This document shows positions 1 to 7,468 of a stretch of 64,000 bases of DNA, one piece after another. Each line of letters begins with the position of its first letter. Position 1 is the first letter of the stretch. The notes under the pieces are model-generated. The model saw only the letters and a program-made list of their open reading frames with translations. It was not told the origin of the DNA and searched no databases. A program made the translations under genes and the position numbers. The DNA comes from an uncultured Lachnospiraceae bacterium (GTDB taxonomy: Bacteria; Bacillota; Clostridia; Lachnospirales; Lachnospiraceae): assembly GCA_946546945.1 (NCBI GenBank), contig CAMNOU010000014.1, forward strand, positions 1-64,000, given 5' to 3'.

Positions 1-34
1 AGCTGACTGTTACTAATCGTCTGAGGGCTTGACC
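1..34 (+). rRNA. 23S rRNA, 3' end (partial)
   Basis: The first bases match the conserved 3' terminus of Firmicutes 23S rRNA (GACTGTTACTAATCG followed by GAGGGCTTGACC). The gene body lies before the window. No 5S rRNA follows: only about 75 bases separate it from tRNA-Trp. The exact 3' end is estimated from the conserved GACC. Confidence 0.85.
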
Positions 35-109
35 AAAATTTTGTTGAACAATTGATTTAGCTGTATGAAGTTTTGAAGGTATATGTTTTATTTTTATATT
101 TTCAGGTAC

Positions 110-182
110 AGGGCTATAGTTCAGTTGGTAGAACGTTGGTCTCCAAAACCAAATGTCGGGGGTTCGAGTCCTCCTGGCCCTG
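110..182 (+). tRNA. tRNA-Trp (CCA anticodon)
   Basis: A full cloverleaf can be drawn. The acceptor stem AGGGCTA pairs with TGGCCCT (one G-T), the anticodon loop reads CTCCAAA, and the T arm carries GGTTCGAGTC. The 3' CCA is not encoded. It lies just after the 23S end, so it is probably co-transcribed with the rRNA operon. Confidence 0.95.
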
Positions 183-194
183 CTGAACAGACAG

Positions 195-233
195 CGGAAA
201 ACTTTGAGATGATCAAAGCTTTCCGTTTTTTTT
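195..233 (+). terminator. rho-independent terminator of the rRNA/tRNA-Trp unit
   Basis: A 13-bp stem (CGGAAAACTTTGA with TCAAAGCTTTCCG, one mismatch) is followed by eight T residues. It would end the rRNA-tRNA transcript just before menA. Confidence 0.85.
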
Positions 234-254
234 GATTTCCGGAGAGTAATCGTT

Positions 255-1163
255 ATGTACAGAAAATTGACTTTGCGCCATGCAAAACAGCTGGCGGCTC
301 CGCATACCTGGGCTGCCTCCATATGCCCGTCTCTTTTTGGTATTCTTTATTGCCTGCTGACCGGGAAAACTCTGTATCCGCTTCAGGCGGCCGGACTTGC
401 TGCAGCCTGTATTCTGATGCAGTCAGCAGTCAATACATTCAATGATCTGGTTGATTATTTGAAAGGAACAGACAGCCGGTCAGACAATGTCGAGGTCAGC
501 GATGCTACACTTGTGTATGAGCGCCTGAACCCGAAGCATGTTTTTTTCCTGGCGGCAGGATATTTGCTTTCCGGTGCCATACTGGGAATTGTATGCAGTC
601 TGCATTTGCTGCCCGTTTTCATTGGTCTGATTGGAGGGATTGTCGTTCTGGCTTATTCTGCGGGACCTTTTCCTCTGAATGATCTGCCGGTGGGAGAGAT
701 TGTTTCAGGAATTGTAATGGGAGGATTGATCCCGTTTGGGATTGCCGCAGCTTCGGATGGAAAGGCTCACGGGGATGTGCTGTTATGGAGCCTGCCTTTG
801 ATGATAAGTATCGGCCTGATCATGATGAGTAATAACGGCAGTGATATTGAAAAAGATGAAATGGCCGGACGCCGGACACTTCCGGTTCTGATCGGAAGAG
901 AGAGGACGGTTGTTTTGTTTCGGATTCTGACAGCAATCTGGATTGTACTCATTGCTGCGGGACCGGTGATCGTATTTGGCTGGATCGGACTGCTTTCCCC
1001 TGTGCTGCTGGTCATCTTTGTCAGAACAGATTTCCTTTTTCTGATGAAGACAAAGCTGCAGCCAGACAAGCGTATTCTTCAGATGAAGCATATTTCAAGA
1101 GCAAATCTTTTTGGCAACGGAGCGTGTATAGCAGCCATGGTTCTGGCCTGCATCCTATCTTAA
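255..1163 (+). CDS. menA: UbiA-family prenyltransferase, probably DHNA octaprenyltransferase (MenA)
   Basis: Integral-membrane enzyme that would attach a polyprenyl chain to 1,4-dihydroxy-2-naphthoate (DHNA), giving demethylmenaquinone. The 302 aa length is normal for MenA. The first Asp-rich motif is at residues 60-73 (NTFNDLVDYLKGTD) and the second at about 193-210 (SDIEKDEMAGRRTLPVLIG); both bind Mg-diphosphate. Many hydrophobic segments support a multi-pass membrane protein. The next gene, menG, does the following step and starts about 25 bases downstream, so they form an operon. The substrate could be another aromatic acceptor, but the menG neighbour favours DHNA. Confidence 0.85.
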   Translation: MYRKLTLRHAKQLAAPHTWAASICPSLFGILYCLLTGKTLYPLQAAGLAAACILMQSAVNTFNDLVDYLKGTDSRSDNVEVSDATLVYERLNPKHVFFLAAGYLLSGAILGIVCSLHLLPVFIGLIGGIVVLAYSAGPFPLNDLPVGEIVSGIVMGGLIPFGIAAASDGKAHGDVLLWSLPLMISIGLIMMSNNGSDIEKDEMAGRRTLPVLIGRERTVVLFRILTAIWIVLIAAGPVIVFGWIGLLSPVLLVIFVRTDFLFLMKTKLQPDKRILQMKHISRANLFGNGACIAAMVLACILS

Positions 1164-1188
1164 AAAAATAATCAGAGGATATAATGTG

Positions 1189-1887
1189 ATGACAAAACAG
1201 GAAAAATCAGAAAAAGTGTATCAGGTATTTGAACGTATCTCCGGAGGATATGACGCAGCAAACGACCGCATCAGTCTGGGTTTTCAGAAGCGCTGGAAAC
1301 AGGTTTTGATCCGCCGGCTGACCATAGATCTTCCGTTTTGCGGGAAAATGCTTGATGTCTGCTGCGGCACAGGAGATATTGCGATTGCAGCGGCAAAGGC
1401 AAGACCGGATCTTGCGATTATTGGGTTGGATTTTTCGCCCTCCATGCTGGATGAGGCGAGAAAAAAGGTAACAGGCCTGGAAAAGATCTGCTGGAAGCAG
1501 GGAGACGCAATGCATCTGCCTTTTGAGGATAATACATTTGATGCGGTAACAATATCTTTTGGACTGCGCAATACACCGGATTTTAAAGGTGCTTTGACGG
1601 AGATGAAGCGTGTGCTGAAGCCGGGCGGGAATCTTTACTGTCTGGACAGTTTTGTGCCGGAACAAAAGGCAGTTCTGCCTTTTTACAGGCTGTATTTTCA
1701 GGGCGTCATGCCGTTTATCGGAGGAGGGAAATCACATCGTAAAGAATATGAATGGCTCTGGAAGTCCACAGAATCATTCTTACGGGAAAGCGAACTTGCA
1801 AGATTGCTTCATAAAATACGGATGAAAAAAATCGGGCGTATGCGCTTTATGTTCGGCGCATGTGTCCTGTTTCGGGCAATGAAGTAG
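1189..1887 (+). CDS. menG: demethylmenaquinone methyltransferase
   Basis: Class I SAM-dependent methyltransferase of the UbiE/MenG family, 232 aa, which methylates demethylmenaquinone to menaquinone. The N-terminus has the family pattern (VYQVFERISGGYDAAND), SAM motif I is DVCCGTGDIA, and SFGLRN lies near residue 125. A GTG three bases upstream (1186) is also in frame; I chose the ATG because it sits 9 bases after AGAGGA. It is the second gene of menA-menG. None of the DHNA-making men genes is in the window. Confidence 0.9.
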   Translation: MTKQEKSEKVYQVFERISGGYDAANDRISLGFQKRWKQVLIRRLTIDLPFCGKMLDVCCGTGDIAIAAAKARPDLAIIGLDFSPSMLDEARKKVTGLEKICWKQGDAMHLPFEDNTFDAVTISFGLRNTPDFKGALTEMKRVLKPGGNLYCLDSFVPEQKAVLPFYRLYFQGVMPFIGGGKSHRKEYEWLWKSTESFLRESELARLLHKIRMKKIGRMRFMFGACVLFRAMK

Positions 1888-1891
1888 CGGG

Positions 1892-1933
1892 AAACCCCCT
1901 CTTTTCTGTTTTACGGAAAAGAGGGGGTTTTAT
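1892..1933 (+). terminator. terminator after menG
   Basis: A near-perfect 15-bp stem (AAACCCCCTCTTTTC with GGAAAAGAGGGGGTTT) and a short T stretch lie directly after the menG stop. Confidence 0.85.
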
Positions 1934-1981
1934 CTAAGTGTGAGATTGGATCCCCACTGAGATAAACGCTCCGCGGGGATG
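1931..1981 (-). repeat. dispersed repeat family A, copy 1
   Basis: Read on the minus strand this gives CATCCCCGCGGAGCGTTTA followed by TCTCAGTGGGG and ends CACACTTAGATA. It matches the copy at 3879-3928 closely, including the CGCGGAGCGTTTATCTCAGTGGGG core. One arm of the ATCTCAGTG / CACTGAGAT palindrome is degraded (CACTTAGAT). Intergenic, directly after the menG terminator. Confidence 0.75.
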
Positions 1982-2004
1982 TGCCGGGATTGGTTTTTCA
2001 GCCA

Positions 2005-2034
2005 TTGACTTTATTACAATGTCAGGCGTATAGT
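2005..2034 (+). promoter_or_regulatory. sigma-A type promoter for the DUF6472-Nudix-patatin genes
   Basis: TTGACT, an 18-base spacer, then TATAGT, about 34 bases before the start codon of the mini-protein. Confidence 0.65.
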
Positions 2035-2067
2035 GTTAGGTAAAAGAAATGAGAGGATGAGTTCATC

Positions 2068-2244
2068 ATGCAGATGCGATGCGATGAGTGTGCATATTAC
2101 GAATACGATGAGGATGACGAGATGTATTATTGCTCTGTAAACATGGACGAAGATGATTTTTATCGTCTTGTGCGGAGCAATTACAGCAATTGTCCATACT
2201 ACCGGAGTGGAGATGAATACCGGGTAGTGAGACATCAGATGTGA
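2068..2244 (+). CDS. DUF6472-like small cysteine-rich protein
   Basis: A 58-aa ORF preceded by GAGAGGATGAG. It begins MQMRCDECAYYEYDEDDEMY and ends RVVRHQM. Four cysteines (C5, C8, C22, C42) suggest one zinc site. The pattern CxxC, an acid/Tyr stretch, a C plus MDEDD segment and NCPYYR before a DEY...VVR tail matches what I recall of the Lachnospiraceae DUF6472 family; function unknown. It has its own promoter and lies 16 bases before the Nudix gene, so it is likely the first gene of that operon. The reverse-strand ORF across this region is a shadow. Confidence 0.8.
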   Translation: MQMRCDECAYYEYDEDDEMYYCSVNMDEDDFYRLVRSNYSNCPYYRSGDEYRVVRHQM

Positions 2245-2260
2245 AGAATTTGGAGGATGA

Positions 2261-2905
2261 ATGGATATGGCAAGATTGACAAAGGAAGATATGGACTTCG
2301 TGAAAGGATATGACGGCAGTAAATATGCGAGACCGTCTGTGACAGCGGATATTATTATGTTTTCCGAAAGCGGAAAGAAAGAAGAGCCTCCGAAGGTTCT
2401 TCTGATTCAGAGGGGAGGATATCCGTACAAGGGATGCTACGCTTTTCCGGGAGGATTTGCGGAAGCGGGAGAGACGACAGATGAGACGGCATACCGTGAA
2501 CTGCGGGAGGAGACCGGAATTGATGCGAAGTATCTGGATCAGATGCGGGTGTACAGCACGCCGGGGAGGGATCCCCGGGGATGGACGGTCACGGTGGCCT
2601 ATCTCGCGGTTGTGGACGCGGATCTTCTGCAGGTAAAAAGCGGAGATGATGCGGCGGCAGCTGAATGGTTCACAATCACCAGATCACAGCTGGCATCCGG
2701 AGAATGGGAAATACATCTTGCTTCGGAAAAAGAAGAATTCTGTTACCGGGTCAGCTGTCAGATGTCCGGAGAAAAAGAAGAGAACGGAGGCAGGCCGCTC
2801 ATGCAGACAGATCTGGAAGCATGCCCGTTAGCGTTTGATCACGGTATGATTCTGGCAGATGCTTTATGGCAATACGAAAAGGTGAAGAATAATGAAAAAC
2901 CATGA
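2261..2905 (+). CDS. Nudix hydrolase
   Basis: Cleaves a nucleoside diphosphate linked to another group; the substrate is not known. The Nudix box is complete: G-x5-E-x7-REUxEExGU in GGFAEAGETTDETAYRELRE followed by ETGI (residues about 66-89). FPGGF just before it and the ARPS N-terminal pattern resemble ADP-ribose/NADH-pyrophosphatase-like members. Protein of 214 aa. The ATG at 2261 is 4 bases from GGAGG; an in-frame ATG at 2267 has better spacing (10) and would remove two residues. The end overlaps the patatin gene by 14 bases, so the two are co-translated. Confidence 0.85.
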   Translation: MDMARLTKEDMDFVKGYDGSKYARPSVTADIIMFSESGKKEEPPKVLLIQRGGYPYKGCYAFPGGFAEAGETTDETAYRELREETGIDAKYLDQMRVYSTPGRDPRGWTVTVAYLAVVDADLLQVKSGDDAAAAEWFTITRSQLASGEWEIHLASEKEEFCYRVSCQMSGEKEENGGRPLMQTDLEACPLAFDHGMILADALWQYEKVKNNEKP

Positions 2906-3800
2906 TCTTTTCAAAGAGGATGGTTTTCCAACAGGGACAGTCTCCGGGACTGTCACAGAGGGATGCCTGGTTCTGGAAAGCGGAGCCTTTCGCGGGATCT
3001 ATCAGCAGGGAGTGCTGGACGCGCTCCTCGAAGAGGGTATCCTGATGCAGTGCACCGTAGGGGTGTCAGTCGGGGCATTGAACGGTGCTGCATATGTGGC
3101 CGGGAAAATCGGGCAGTCTATCCGGGTTGCGATTGACAATCAGAAGAACGGACGATTTGTCGGGATGAAGGCGATGAGGGAAAACCACGGGCCGATCGGA
3201 TTTCAGTTTATGTTTGAACAGCTGAAGGATTGGGATGAAGCCTCCACGGAACAGTTTTTTTCTCCCGACCGCAGGTTCGTTGTGGTGGCGACCAATATGC
3301 TGACCGGAGAGCCGGTCTATTTTGAGCGAAGCAGAAACCGCAGGATGAAGGGGGCGGTGCAGGCCTCCGCATCGATGCCATACATATCCCGTCCGATTGT
3401 CATAGGGAAGACACCTTATCTTGACGGAGGCTGCAGTGTGCGGATCCCGTATCAATGGGCGTTGAATCAGGGGTATTCCAAGACCATTGTCGTCAGGACC
3501 CGCCCGGAGGGATTCCGCTACCGGATAAGCCGGCCGGCATATTGGGCAGCCAGGAGTGTTTACAGGAAGTATGCCGAGTTCGCTGAGACACTGGGGACGG
3601 CAAGAATCCGGTACAACAGCGGCAGCGCCAGACTGGAGAAGCTGGCAAGAGAGGGACAGGTGTACATGATTGCACCGTCTTCTGATTTGCTGAATCATCT
3701 GCTCCAGCGTGATTCAGACAGTCTTACGGCTTTGTACCGGATGGGATATCAGGAGACAAAAGAGCAGATGAAAGATCTCCGGGCATATCTGGAGTCCTGA
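2892..3800 (+). CDS. patatin-like phospholipase
   Basis: Ser-Asp dyad lipid acyl hydrolase, 302 aa. Seen: the oxyanion segment ESGAFRGIYQQGVLDAL (about residues 29-45), the nucleophile motif GVSVG (GxSxG, about 57-61) and the catalytic Asp in DGG (about 178-180). The C-terminal third resembles the extension of the YjjU/RssA-like bacterial patatins. No signal peptide, so it is cytosolic. It overlaps the Nudix gene start-to-end, and its stop codon abuts repeat B. The natural lipid substrate cannot be told. Confidence 0.87.
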   Translation: MKNHDLFKEDGFPTGTVSGTVTEGCLVLESGAFRGIYQQGVLDALLEEGILMQCTVGVSVGALNGAAYVAGKIGQSIRVAIDNQKNGRFVGMKAMRENHGPIGFQFMFEQLKDWDEASTEQFFSPDRRFVVVATNMLTGEPVYFERSRNRRMKGAVQASASMPYISRPIVIGKTPYLDGGCSVRIPYQWALNQGYSKTIVVRTRPEGFRYRISRPAYWAARSVYRKYAEFAETLGTARIRYNSGSARLEKLAREGQVYMIAPSSDLLNHLLQRDSDSLTALYRMGYQETKEQMKDLRAYLES

Positions 3801-3853
3801 TATTCAAGTCTCGCTCGCGAGACTTGGCGCGGAATTCGGGTCAGCGTCAGCTG
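3800..3853 (+). repeat. dispersed repeat family B, copy 1
   Basis: A 54-base element that matches the reverse complement of 50700-50753 with a single mismatch. It holds the palindrome AAGTCTCGCTCGCGAGACTT followed by GGCGCGGAATTCGGGTCAGC. The downstream CCGAATTCCTGCGC can pair back with GCGCGGAATTCGG, so a larger stem-loop is possible. It begins at the last base of the patatin stop codon. Confidence 0.85.
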
Positions 3854-3878
3854 ACATCTTCCAAACCGAATTCCTGCG

Positions 3879-3928
3879 CATCCTCGCGGAGCGTTTATCT
3901 CAGTGGGGGTCTCTCGCACTGAGATGAA
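3879..3928 (+). repeat. dispersed repeat family A, copy 2
   Basis: The best-preserved copy. CATCCTCGCGGAGCGTTT is followed by a perfect 9-bp hairpin, ATCTCAGTG (3897-3905) and CACTGAGAT (3917-3925), with GGGGTCTCTCG in the loop. It lies directly behind repeat B, so the interval from patatin to sbcD is almost all repeat. Confidence 0.8.
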
Positions 3929-3974
3929 ACCCGGACATCCCGGAGAAAAGCAGAAACGAAAGAAGGAAACCAAT

Positions 3975-5078
3975 ATGAAAATCATACACTGTGCCGATCT
4001 TCATCTGGACTCAAAAATGTCGGCAAATCTTCCTGCAGAACAGAGCAGGGAGCGCAGGGATGAGCTGCTGTTCACCTTTCAGCGGATGCTTCAGTACGCG
4101 CTAACCAATGATGTCAGCGCTATCCTGATTGCGGGAGATCTTTTTGATTCCGGTCATATTTCAGCAAAGTGCAAAAACATCGTCATGCATCCGATCAAAG
4201 ACTATGCTTCGATAGACTTCTATTATCTGAAGGGCAATCATGATTCACAGGATTTTCCGGCAGAATTTGATGTTTTGCCGGATAATCTTTTTTTATTTAC
4301 AGACAGCTGGACATCTTATCCGGTCCGAACGCGGGGCAGAAAAAAGATCGTAATCTCAGGTGCGGAGTCCGGCGCGGGAAATGCGGACAGCCCGGGGGCC
4401 TCTTTGTCTCTGGAGGAGGATGCTTTTAACATTGTGATGCTGCATGGGCAGGAAGCAGAGTACAAAACAGGAAATCAGAAGGAAATGATAGAGCTTCGCT
4501 CCCTGCGAAACAAAAACATTGATTATCTTGCTCTGGGGCATGTTCATCAATTCAAAAGAAAAAGGCTGGATGCGCGTGGAATATACTGCTATCCCGGGTG
4601 CCTGGAGGGACGCGGATTCGATGAGTGCGGGGAGCATGGTTTTGTCCTGCTTACGATCAATGAAGACAGCGGAGCCTGTGAGACAGAATTCATACCGTTC
4701 GCAAAGAGGAACCTGTATGAGGAAGCTGTGGATATATCCGATTGTCTGACAACGGCCGGGATCGAAGCCGCAGTGACAGAACAGCTTTACAAAAGACAGT
4801 ATCCTGCCGGCAGCATGTTGAAAATCATCCTGACAGGGCAGGTCGGCCTGGACTGTGAGAAGGACTGCGGATATCTGTCTGCCAGATTTGCGCAGGATTA
4901 CTATTATGTGAAAGTCATCGATCAGACAGAGATCCGGGTTGATTATGATGCTTACAGGCTGGATGAATCTCTGAAGGGACAATTTGTCCGGACGGTAAGC
5001 CGGGAGGATCTGCCGGATGAGCAGAAGGCGCGGATCATTAAACTGGGGCTGACAGCCTTGTCAGGAGGTGAATGGTAA
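3975..5078 (+). CDS. SbcD/YhaO-like metallophosphoesterase (DNA double-strand-break nuclease subunit)
   Basis: Mre11/SbcD-type nuclease of 367 aa, partner of the ATPase encoded next. The dimetal phosphoesterase motifs are all present: DLH (residues 8-10), GDLFD, GNHD, LHGQE and LGHVH. I placed the start at 3975 (MKIIHCADLH) because it follows AAGAAGGAAAC and matches the family N-terminus; the longer reading frame to 3903 would be made from repeat A. The stop is one base before the next start. The nuclease direction and partner are inferred from family. Confidence 0.85.
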   Translation: MKIIHCADLHLDSKMSANLPAEQSRERRDELLFTFQRMLQYALTNDVSAILIAGDLFDSGHISAKCKNIVMHPIKDYASIDFYYLKGNHDSQDFPAEFDVLPDNLFLFTDSWTSYPVRTRGRKKIVISGAESGAGNADSPGASLSLEEDAFNIVMLHGQEAEYKTGNQKEMIELRSLRNKNIDYLALGHVHQFKRKRLDARGIYCYPGCLEGRGFDECGEHGFVLLTINEDSGACETEFIPFAKRNLYEEAVDISDCLTTAGIEAAVTEQLYKRQYPAGSMLKIILTGQVGLDCEKDCGYLSARFAQDYYYVKVIDQTEIRVDYDAYRLDESLKGQFVRTVSREDLPDEQKARIIKLGLTALSGGEW

Positions 5079-5079
5079 G

Positions 5080-7362
5080 TTGCGTTTACTGCAATGTCAT
5101 ATCGATCATTTCGGGAAACTTTCTGATTTTGATTACGTATTCAAAAATGGCGTAAATGTTTTTGCCGAAGACAATGCATGGGGCAAAAGCACCCTGGCTG
5201 CCTTCATCAGGGTCATGTTTTATGGGTTTGACAATGAGAGAAAGAGAAAAGAACTTGATAAGGAGCGCATAAAATACAGGCCCTGGCAGGGAGGCACGTA
5301 TGGAGGAACCATTACCTTTGAAGCCGGCGGGACGAGATATATTATTGAAAAAACATTTGGGGAAAAAAGCAGAGAAGATCAGTGCGTCCTGAGAAATGCG
5401 GACAGCAATCTGATGATACGGGAAATAGACGCAGAGCAGATCGGAGCTTACTTTTTCCAGGTGGACAGCGAATCTTTCCGGCGCTCTGTTTTCATTTCAC
5501 AGAATGATGTGAAGACAAAGAGCACAGACGGGATCAGCGCGAAGATAGGAGATCTGGCAGATGTATCCGACGATATGAACCATTATGAATCGGCCGTCTC
5601 ATCTCTGAAGAAGGAAATCGACAGACTGACCCCTGACAGAAAGACGGGAGCCCTGTATCGGCACAGGGAAGAGCTGGAGGCGCTGAAAAGAGAGCTGACA
5701 GAGGAAGAGCATGTGAATGGCATGCTTCGGTCTCTGACAGAGGAAAGGAAGCAGGACCGGGAAAAAATCGCGAAATTGCGCAAAGAACATGCCGTTCTGC
5801 TGGAAAAACAGCAGAATCTGTCTTCTCTTCAGGGGAGCCTGGATGCATACCGGTTCCAAAAAGAGGAACAGGAATTGTTTTCCCGGCTGGAAGAGAGATA
5901 TGCGGATGGGGTTCCGGAATCCGAAGAGTTGGCATATTATAAGAACATGCTGGATGAAGCGGAGGATCTTCAGAAATCCATTTTCATGCATCAATTGTCA
6001 GCGGCTGAACAGGAGGAACTGAAGGAGTGCAGAGAATTTTTCTCGGGGTACTGTCCCGATGAAGAGGAAATCCGCAGAAAGCTGGAACAGTGGAAGAGGA
6101 GAAACGAGATAAAAAGCGCTCTCGCTGCGAAACGGGCAGCCGCAAAGATGACCAGATATGCGGCCGGTTCTGATTCCGGCAGGCACACAGGCCTGATTCT
6201 GCTGACCGCAGGCATCTGCGCCATTGCTGCAGGAATCTGCATCGCAATCTTCTCCCGGATGCCTGCGGGAATCGTTCTGAGCGCGGCGGGCGCCGTACTC
6301 CTGCTGTCCGGACTGTGGATCTGCAAAAGGGACAGCGCGTCCAAAGCATCCGGGACAGATTCTGCCTATGCTGCCTTTTTGGAGGAACTGCAGCAGGAGG
6401 AGGCGTTCGCAGAGCAGACAGAAAAAGAGATGAAGGAATACCTGACCTTGTTTTCTGTGGAATATGAGGAAAACCACGTGATGGATTCCCTGTATGAATT
6501 ACTGCGTCTTTGCAGGCGGTATGTTTCTCTTGACGGGAAGGCTTCCGGTGAAAATCCGGAAGAACAGAGGAAGCGCTATGAAGAACAGATTGGGGAAGTC
6601 AGATTCTTTTTGAAACAATACGGGATTCCGGCAAATGAAGAAGACGCGAGGCTGGACGATGATCTTGCAAAGCTGAAGCACGAGACGGAGGAATATCTGC
6701 GGCTTGAACAGAAAAAAGCCCGCTGTTTCGAGCTGACGGCAGAATATGAGAAGCAGGGAGCAGGCCTCCCCGGCGATATCAGCAGGGAAATCGGAGAACT
6801 GTCTGAGGAAGAAGAAAAGCTGAGGGAAAGAATGTCATTGACACGGAACCAGATCCTGGCATATCAGGAAACACTCGACAGACTGGAGGAAAAGAAAAGG
6901 GAGCTGGCTGCTCTCACAGAAACGATCCGGGAGGAGAGACAGCGTTATGAAGATCTGAAGATCGCGTCAGCCTGCCTTGTCCGGGCGAAAGAGAGTCTGT
7001 CATCAAAATATACAGAACCGGTAAAAAAAGCCTTTGACCATTATTATTCTTTGCTGTCGGCACAGAATGCGGATGAGATGTATCTCGATGCCAACGCACA
7101 TGTCACGGCAAGGCAGCAGGGGCAGCAGCGTGAAGTACAGTCGCTCAGCGCCGGATACCAGGATCTGATCGGACTGTGCCTCCGGCTGGCTTTTGCAGAT
7201 GTCATGTACGAGGAAGAAAAGCCGTTTCTGATTTTCGATGATCCGTTTGTCAATCTGGATGAAAAAAAGCTCCGGCGGGCCGGGAGCTTATTGCGTGAAG
7301 TGGAAAAACAGTATCAGATCATCTATTTTACCTGCCATGAGAGCCGGACATTCGGACTTTGA
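5080..7362 (+). CDS. SbcC/YhaN-like AAA ATPase with a central membrane hairpin
   Basis: Rad50/SbcC-type ATPase, 760 aa. Seen: N-terminal P-loop EDNAWGKST (the usual first Gly is Glu), long coiled coils, the ABC-type signature LSAGYQDLIG, Walker B FLIFDDPF and a terminal CHE. In the middle, two hydrophobic stretches (GLILLTAGICAIAAGICIAI and GIVLSAAGAVLLLSGLWI, near residues 370-412) replace the zinc hook and would anchor it in the membrane, as in YhaN-type proteins. The start is TTG 5080: AGGAGG at 5063-5068 is 11 bases away, while the GTG at 5068 overlaps that site. Confidence 0.8.
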   Translation: MRLLQCHIDHFGKLSDFDYVFKNGVNVFAEDNAWGKSTLAAFIRVMFYGFDNERKRKELDKERIKYRPWQGGTYGGTITFEAGGTRYIIEKTFGEKSREDQCVLRNADSNLMIREIDAEQIGAYFFQVDSESFRRSVFISQNDVKTKSTDGISAKIGDLADVSDDMNHYESAVSSLKKEIDRLTPDRKTGALYRHREELEALKRELTEEEHVNGMLRSLTEERKQDREKIAKLRKEHAVLLEKQQNLSSLQGSLDAYRFQKEEQELFSRLEERYADGVPESEELAYYKNMLDEAEDLQKSIFMHQLSAAEQEELKECREFFSGYCPDEEEIRRKLEQWKRRNEIKSALAAKRAAAKMTRYAAGSDSGRHTGLILLTAGICAIAAGICIAIFSRMPAGIVLSAAGAVLLLSGLWICKRDSASKASGTDSAYAAFLEELQQEEAFAEQTEKEMKEYLTLFSVEYEENHVMDSLYELLRLCRRYVSLDGKASGENPEEQRKRYEEQIGEVRFFLKQYGIPANEEDARLDDDLAKLKHETEEYLRLEQKKARCFELTAEYEKQGAGLPGDISREIGELSEEEEKLRERMSLTRNQILAYQETLDRLEEKKRELAALTETIREERQRYEDLKIASACLVRAKESLSSKYTEPVKKAFDHYYSLLSAQNADEMYLDANAHVTARQQGQQREVQSLSAGYQDLIGLCLRLAFADVMYEEEKPFLIFDDPFVNLDEKKLRRAGSLLREVEKQYQIIYFTCHESRTFGL

Positions 7363-7412
7363 CGGGCGGACAGAAGTGCCTGTTCCTGATCTGTGGCCAT
7401 ATAATCAACGAA

Positions 7413-7463
7413 AACGGAGCTGCCGTTCTGTCATAATGCCTGTGACAGAACGGCAGCTCCGTT
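7413..7463. terminator. bidirectional terminator between the SbcC-like gene and lacZ
   Basis: A perfect 20-bp inverted repeat (AACGGAGCTGCCGTTCTGTC and its complement) with an 11-base loop. On the minus strand it is followed by TTTTCGTT, so it best serves lacZ; it lies 5 bases after the lacZ stop. Confidence 0.85.
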
Positions 7464-7468
7464 GGGAT

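Noticed and set aside
3903-3974. Longer N-terminus of the SbcD-like protein from 3903
   Set aside because: The 24 extra residues would be encoded by repeat A and do not look like the family; ATG 3975 starts at the conserved MKIIHCADLH.
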